Origin: Ehretia macrophylla
Taxonomy: Eukaryota > Streptophyta > Magnoliopsida > Boraginales > Ehretiaceae
DNA length: 64,000 nucleotides
Direction of reading: 5' to 3'
Assembly (NCBI GenBank): GCA_037974665.1
Contig: CM075783.1
Span: 15,284,762-15,348,761 of the forward strand
The notes under the pieces were generated by a model that was not told where the DNA came from, searched no databases, and was given only the letters and a program-made list of their open reading frames with translations. Position 1 is the first letter of the stretch. Each line of letters opens with the position of its first letter. This document shows, piece after piece, positions 59,904-64,000 of this stretch. Position numbers and translations under genes: made by a program.

Positions 59904-60960
59904 TATCCTATCCCCACATCTATTGACATTTTACAGACACACAAATGTAGGAAAAATTCTTCTTATAGTGGGTGTTGATGATTAGGAGATTATAGTAAAG
60001 GTATCCAATCACTAAAGTGCTTCTAATAGAACAAGCTTGAGACCAAAGAAAGGGGAACATCAAAATAACAAATTACTATTGCAGTTTCACAGTCCACATG
60101 TGCCATTCTTTCTCGGTATAAATACGCTCTTGATTTACTTAGTGAAATTGGGATACCACGATGTAAGACGGACTCCTACGGAACCTAATCTCAAGAAATT
60201 TCCTGACAAAGGGGAGCTCCTGAACGAGTTCTTGGAACTTATAGAAGTTCCATTGGAAAATTGAATTATTTGACAGTTACTAGACCTAATATTAATATTA
60301 CCTTCCCTGTGAATGTGTTCAGTCAAGTTCTAAAGTTGCCACAATCCAGCCCATTGGGATGCGGTACTCCAATTGCTGAAGTATCTCAAAAGTGCCCTAG
60401 GTTGCTGATATGTTATATGGACCATAATTATACGCGAGTTGAAGGATATACAGACACAGGTTAGGCAGGGTCTCCTTTTGAGATCTACTACAGGATATTA
60501 TGTATGTCATGGAAAAGAAATAAACAAAGTGTGGTGGATAGATCTAATACAGAATCAGAGTATTAGTGTGTGGTGGATAGATAGTGCAGAATCAAAGCAT
60601 TGGGCTATCAGCTATGGCATACACAACCTGTGAGTTGATACGGTTGAATCTGTTGAAGGAACTTCGATCTAATGGCACCCATCTTATGGATTTATTTTTT
60701 GACAAGCAAGCAGCTCTTCATATTGCATCTAATCCAGTTTTTCATGAAAGGACAAAGCATATGAAATGAGAAAAACAGTGTTTGGGTGGAGATACTACAG
60801 AAAATCATCCTGACTTCTTAGTTCTTTTAAAATAGGGGAACATTTAGCAGGCTTGTTTACAGAGTTTTTGTGTAGTTCTAGAGTTAAAAATATTTGTAAC
60901 AAGCTGGGCATATGTGATGTAGATGCTCCAGCTTTAGGGAGAGTATTACATGTATTGAGG

Positions 60961-61977
60961 GTTACTCGGTAGTTTATGTATTTTCACATCATTAATATGA
61001 AAATGCTGGAAATCCTGTACAATATATAAAACCTCTCTTTATCTCCTATCTTTGCTTCTTTCTTTCACTTCTTTACTTAATAAATCTAACCCTATGTTAC
61101 TAATGCAACATATCTCAGTACTGCAAGGGTGGCCTCTGTTGACATATTTGTTGCTCAGCATAAAGAAAATAATCTATATTGTAAATCAAAATGATCTAAC
61201 CAGTGTTGCACAGTATTCTTTCATAAGTAAACTACTAGACAAATGCAAACAACCAGTTCTAACACATCCATCCCCTCTAATGCAATCCCTGTTGAACCAT
61301 TGGTATTTCCAGACTGCTCAGCTTAACTCTCAAGAACAAAAGAACTTGAGGGGTCCTTTCTCTACCAACTTCTTAGGCACTGACAATCTCTTACAACGTG
61401 AGATGCAGTGGAAACTTGCCAGAAGCATCATGCAGCATATAAATCATGGAGCAATTTTCAGGCAATGGCCAATTAACAGATTCCTATTGCACAAATCACT
61501 ATAACTAAACAACACATCATGAGCCAGAAATCATTCTTTGGTTCAATCTTTTAAATCTGCCATCTTTTAGCATTTCTCAAATAGCAGAAATCTAGGTTTT
61601 TCTTAAAACAGAGATAAATACATTAAGAACATGAAACAAGAGACCAACTGAACCACAGACAACAAAGCATTCGATACAAGCCCAAAATTATTAAGAGAAA
61701 CGATGACTGAAATTGTAGCGGAAAAATCAGAACTCAATTAGAATACTCTGGGAGCACGTTAATCACTTCCAATATTTAAACAGCTCACTGCATTTGGACA
61801 ATGCTTAGTACAAGAACTAAAATGGTCAGAAGAAATAATTATTCTCAATGCAGCAGTATCTTGGTTTTCATGAGATGCACCAACCAAATTGATATCTGGG
61901 AACAATTGTCTGATGCACATGACACACACTATAAAATGCACAACTAACATATAGAACTTCATAGACACTTCACAAAC
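60961..61977. other. RecG intron 1, right part
   Basis: Includes a possible copia LTR remnant up to about 61050 that I cannot delimit. A 150-codon plus-strand open frame (61052-61504) has no recognisable domain, and I do not call it a gene. Confidence 0.45.
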
Positions 61978-62196
61978 CTTACTAAGCAACCTTGGGCTAT
62001 TAAAGATACTTGTCCTCTCATAGCCATCCACTTCCTCCAACAGCTTTTCTGCAAACTTATGCTTTGATCGAAAGCATAACTTTGGTAATTTTGAGCAGAG
62101 AAAATTACTAAACCTCATATTTCCAACCAAAGCATTCCTAAATCCTCTTTTAGCTTCAAGCACTATTGCGCTTCTCAAACATTTCTCACTGAAACA
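61978..62196 (-). pseudogene. RecG exon 1 of those seen (N-terminal region)
   Basis: Bounded by CTTTTAG|TGT and AGTAAG|GTTTGT. Its 73 codons include CFSEKCLRSAIVLEAKRGFR and end FNSPRLLSK, phase 0. An upstream exon with the initiator ATG and transit peptide is expected to the right but I cannot identify it. An internal Met (GNMRFSNF) is a less likely start. Confidence 0.75.
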
Positions 62197-63744
62197 CTAA
62201 AAGAAGCAAGTTCTTGTCAGCATATTTTTAAATTTTAGGAATTAAAATCTAAGGCTTAAAGAAACTATTTTTTAACTTAAGACGAGGTGATATGAAATTC
62301 AGACAGATTATGATTTGTCATGTACCTATACATGATGAAAGTAACTAGAACATAGTCAAAAGCCAATAAAAACTGAGGATCCTAACATAAAGACGACTGC
62401 ATTACTCAATTTAGGAGAATTCAAACGCAAGAAATGATGGCATAGAGCACAAGGTGCATGCCCAACAGAAAGAGCTTGGAGAAAAAAGAGATATGAAAAT
62501 TTGATGATAAATCAGAGGTCACTGGAATTTTTAAGTCTCAAGTTCCCATACAAAATATAAGGAAACATTAGAGATAAAAAAGATAGCAAAACTATGTGGT
62601 CAAAATAGAAGACGACCAAGTTACAAAAGAAAAAAAATGAGAAATCAGCAATTAATGTATGCATGAAATGATTCAGTACCACTAGGATAAAAATTAATGA
62701 TGCCAGTCATGTTCAAGCAAGCTTTTTAGTACATTGGTGATTGATGCCAAAATTGACTAAATTGAGAAGTAAAGACGGATATGGCAGATTGAAATAAAAA
62801 AGTGTTCAACGAGCAACAGCGCATGTCTAAGTTCATGTAGCCTCCTCCAAATCGGGGTAAAGATAGCATGAACTGTGTTGAACTGATCAAACACAACAAA
62901 TTTGTAACAGTGTCATTAACTGTTAGTTAGTCCTAGCAGACAGAAGTAAAATATAAGATTTCAGATACTGCTGTATAGTCAATATGAGAGAAAAGTTTCT
63001 ATGTTTCCTTGATGAAGTAGCTTTAAGTTTATGAGTCAGGGAAAGACTTTTGATTAAACTTCTTCAACAGTTCCAAATACTAACGTGAGAAATGAAAGAA
63101 TCAAGCATGACAAATAGCTAAAGGCAGGGACTATTCTCATGCTTACCATGCTACACGACTGCAAAACTGCAGCTGTCAGTGCCATGTGCTACATGAATGG
63201 TAGTTGACCGAAACGTGCAAACCCCACTTCACGATAATGAACTGTCAACTTATTGAATCAATATATAATGAGGAAAATTACAATAGCCATTCAGAATAGA
63301 CAGGCTCAAGCAGAAAGGACAGAATCCATATACAGTAACGCTAGGCAAAATGCAACAACAGAAAGAAAAAAAAATCGTTTTTTGTCAAGTTGCACATTTA
63401 TGCTGTGGCACCATAATCATGTAACCCCTGTAATTCATAAAGTTGAGGCTCAGTGCCACTATTGTCCAGTAATTGCAGGAGGTTAATTCCACACTTAAAA
63501 AATAAAAGGGTGTTGTTAGATTATTACTGTACCTGAAAGTCTAGCGTTAAACCTCAACAAAACACAGGGAGAGTTTTTGTAGTTTACCCAAAGTAATAAA
63601 TATGACAAGTCAGCTTGGTAGAATGCAATTGGAAAGGACTCCAACAGTTTATGAAATATAGTTCATAGATGATATTCACCAAGAGACTTCTAGATATAAT
63701 TTGATCACAAATACCAAGATATAAGGTTCACAAGAAACTAACAC
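62197..63744. other. No gene recognised upstream of RecG exons
   Basis: AT-rich sequence where the RecG first exon and promoter would be expected. I could not identify an initiator exon, a transit-peptide-like frame or a core promoter with confidence. Confidence 0.45.
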
Positions 63745-63769
63745 CTAATTATCTACTACTAAAGTACTA

Positions 63770-64000
63770 AACGTAAGATTGGACCGCTTTGAGTTTATTG
63801 ACTGCAACCTTACCTTGCATTTTTTCAAAAGATTATTTCCAAGACTCAACTCCATAACCTTCCCAAAGCACGAAATCCCACTATATGCACGGCCAGAAAA
63901 GTTGGACCACTTTGCATTTCTTATATACGACCTTACCTTATATTTTTGCAAGAGGTTATTTCCATTACTCAACCCCATAACCTTCGCGGAGTATGAAACT
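63770..64000 (-). repeat. Two degenerate SINE-like 3' segments in tandem
   Basis: On the minus strand, GGTTATGGGGTTGAGTAATGG and GGTTATGGAGTTGAGTCTTGG begin two copies spaced about 115-120 bp apart. Each continues with ATAACCTCTTGCAAAAAT- or ATAATCTTTTGAAAAAATG-like sequence, a GGTAAGGT block and a GTGGTCC/GCGGTCC block. The order resembles the 3' half of Au-type plant SINEs. The left copy is cut short and the right one reaches the window edge. Confidence 0.45.

Larger units (their letters stand above)
57310..59925 (-). mobile_element. 5'-truncated RTE-type LINE inserted in copia
   Basis: 2.6 kb on the minus strand between 20-bp target duplications (57290-57309 and 59926-59945) that differ at one base. 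The 3' end is a TTTGG repeat tail, seen as CCAAA repeats at 57308-57330. Coding remnants in order: endonuclease (GETLNIITAYAPQVG, then DLNGHVGRD, then TQIDFFLARK), then RT (GPDGIPIEVWRCMG, FIDLEKAYDRV, GLHQGSALNPYLFALVID, and FADNI in place of FADD). The start of the endonuclease is missing, the usual result of incomplete target-primed reverse transcription. Stops and shifts break it into at least five frames. Confidence 0.88.
56520..60960 (+). mobile_element. Degenerate Ty1/copia fragment, split by a LINE
   Basis: Plus-strand copia remnant in RecG intron 1. YRSYSLSPNQLFFRGDVIFL (from 56529) is the linker between integrase and RT. Degenerate RT start follows near 56930, then LCGLKQSPCAWFGRFSNVV (about 57190). 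After the LINE come a VDD remnant of the YVDD active site (about 59970), YLTVTRPNI, YTRVEGYTDTG and ALHIASNPVFHERTKH of RNase H (to about 60770). Many stops and shifts make it inactive. Gag, protease and integrase are absent, and LTR limits are not resolved. Confidence 0.8.
35627..62196 (-). pseudogene. Truncated organellar RecG DNA helicase gene, eight exons
   Basis: Eight exons totalling 1747 bp encode the N-terminal and wedge half (about 580 residues) of the nuclear-encoded chloroplast/mitochondrial RecG. In plants RecG restrains illegitimate recombination of organelle DNA and remodels forks and D-loops. Exon boundaries have GT/AG and matching phases: 62196-61978, 56255-55656, 55574-55462, 45141-44904, 42741-42571, 40861-40780, 37126-37037, 35860-35627. 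Two lesions are seen: an in-frame TAG in exon 2 (56061-56063) and a 7-bp tandem duplication in exon 5. The last exon ends at PMNRLLQ, just before the Walker A exon, which is absent from the window. The first exon (transit peptide) is not identified. Introns reach 10 kb because of transposon insertions. I infer a decayed partial copy, although a distant 3' half beyond the window is not excluded. Confidence 0.85.

Noticed and set aside
61052..61504. 150-codon plus-strand open frame in RecG intron 1
   Set aside because: No recognisable domain, no splice or promoter context, and ordinary AT-rich intron composition.
1..64000. tRNA, rRNA or snoRNA genes
   Set aside because: No cloverleaf-like box A/box B pairs or rRNA-like conserved blocks were seen. 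The TGGTATCAGAGC and TGGCGCC motifs are retroelement primer sites.

Overview
The window looks like plant nuclear DNA, probably from an asterid or solanaceous-type dicot (low confidence on the lineage). It is AT-rich. It carries Ty3/gypsy chromovirus (Tekay/Del-like) and Athila-like retrotransposons, Ty1/copia, RTE and L1 LINE remnants, MITE- and SINE-like pieces, and one host gene with plant-type introns. It contains no intact host gene, rRNA gene, tRNA gene or CRISPR array that I can support.

Left half (1-32300): a tandem satellite of about 375-377 bp per monomer, roughly 22 monomers and 8.5 kb once insertions are removed. Three LTR retrotransposon units split it, each with a perfect 5-bp target duplication and each leaving the array in register. 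(1) 572-7707 is a non-autonomous element with 2.5-kb LTRs and no gag or pol. (2) 12540-19324 is a scrambled, partly palindromic mosaic of a Tekay-type element on the minus strand. (3) 20696-30561 is a young, nearly complete Tekay-type element (gag, protease, RT, RNase H, integrase, chromodomain) with identical-length LTRs and a single in-frame stop in pol. At 32301 the satellite stops against a decayed RNase H-like exon on the plus strand.

Right half (about 35600-62200): eight exons of one minus-strand gene, the organellar RecG DNA helicase (plant RECG1 type). They cover only the N-terminal and wedge part. Exon phases agree throughout except in exon 5, where a 7-bp tandem duplication shifts the frame, and exon 2 has an in-frame stop. 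The reading ends just before the exon that should carry the Walker A motif, and that exon is not found in the window. The copy therefore looks like a truncated pseudogene. Its introns hold a solo Tekay LTR (37760-40171), an L1 tail (about 41533-41767), MITE-like sequence, a deletion-derived Athila-like element (46093-54513), and a copia fragment (about 56520-60960) that is itself split by a 5'-truncated RTE LINE (57310-59925).

The most interesting observation is inside the LTRs. Two LTR families with otherwise different sequence (elements 1 and 3) share an apparent intron. Both have the same splice-donor context and a TTTCAG acceptor, with a hairpin placed 22-24 nt upstream of the acceptor. 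In the mosaic element, two rearrangement breakpoints fall within about 16 nt of that hairpin, as expected if reverse transcriptase switched templates there.
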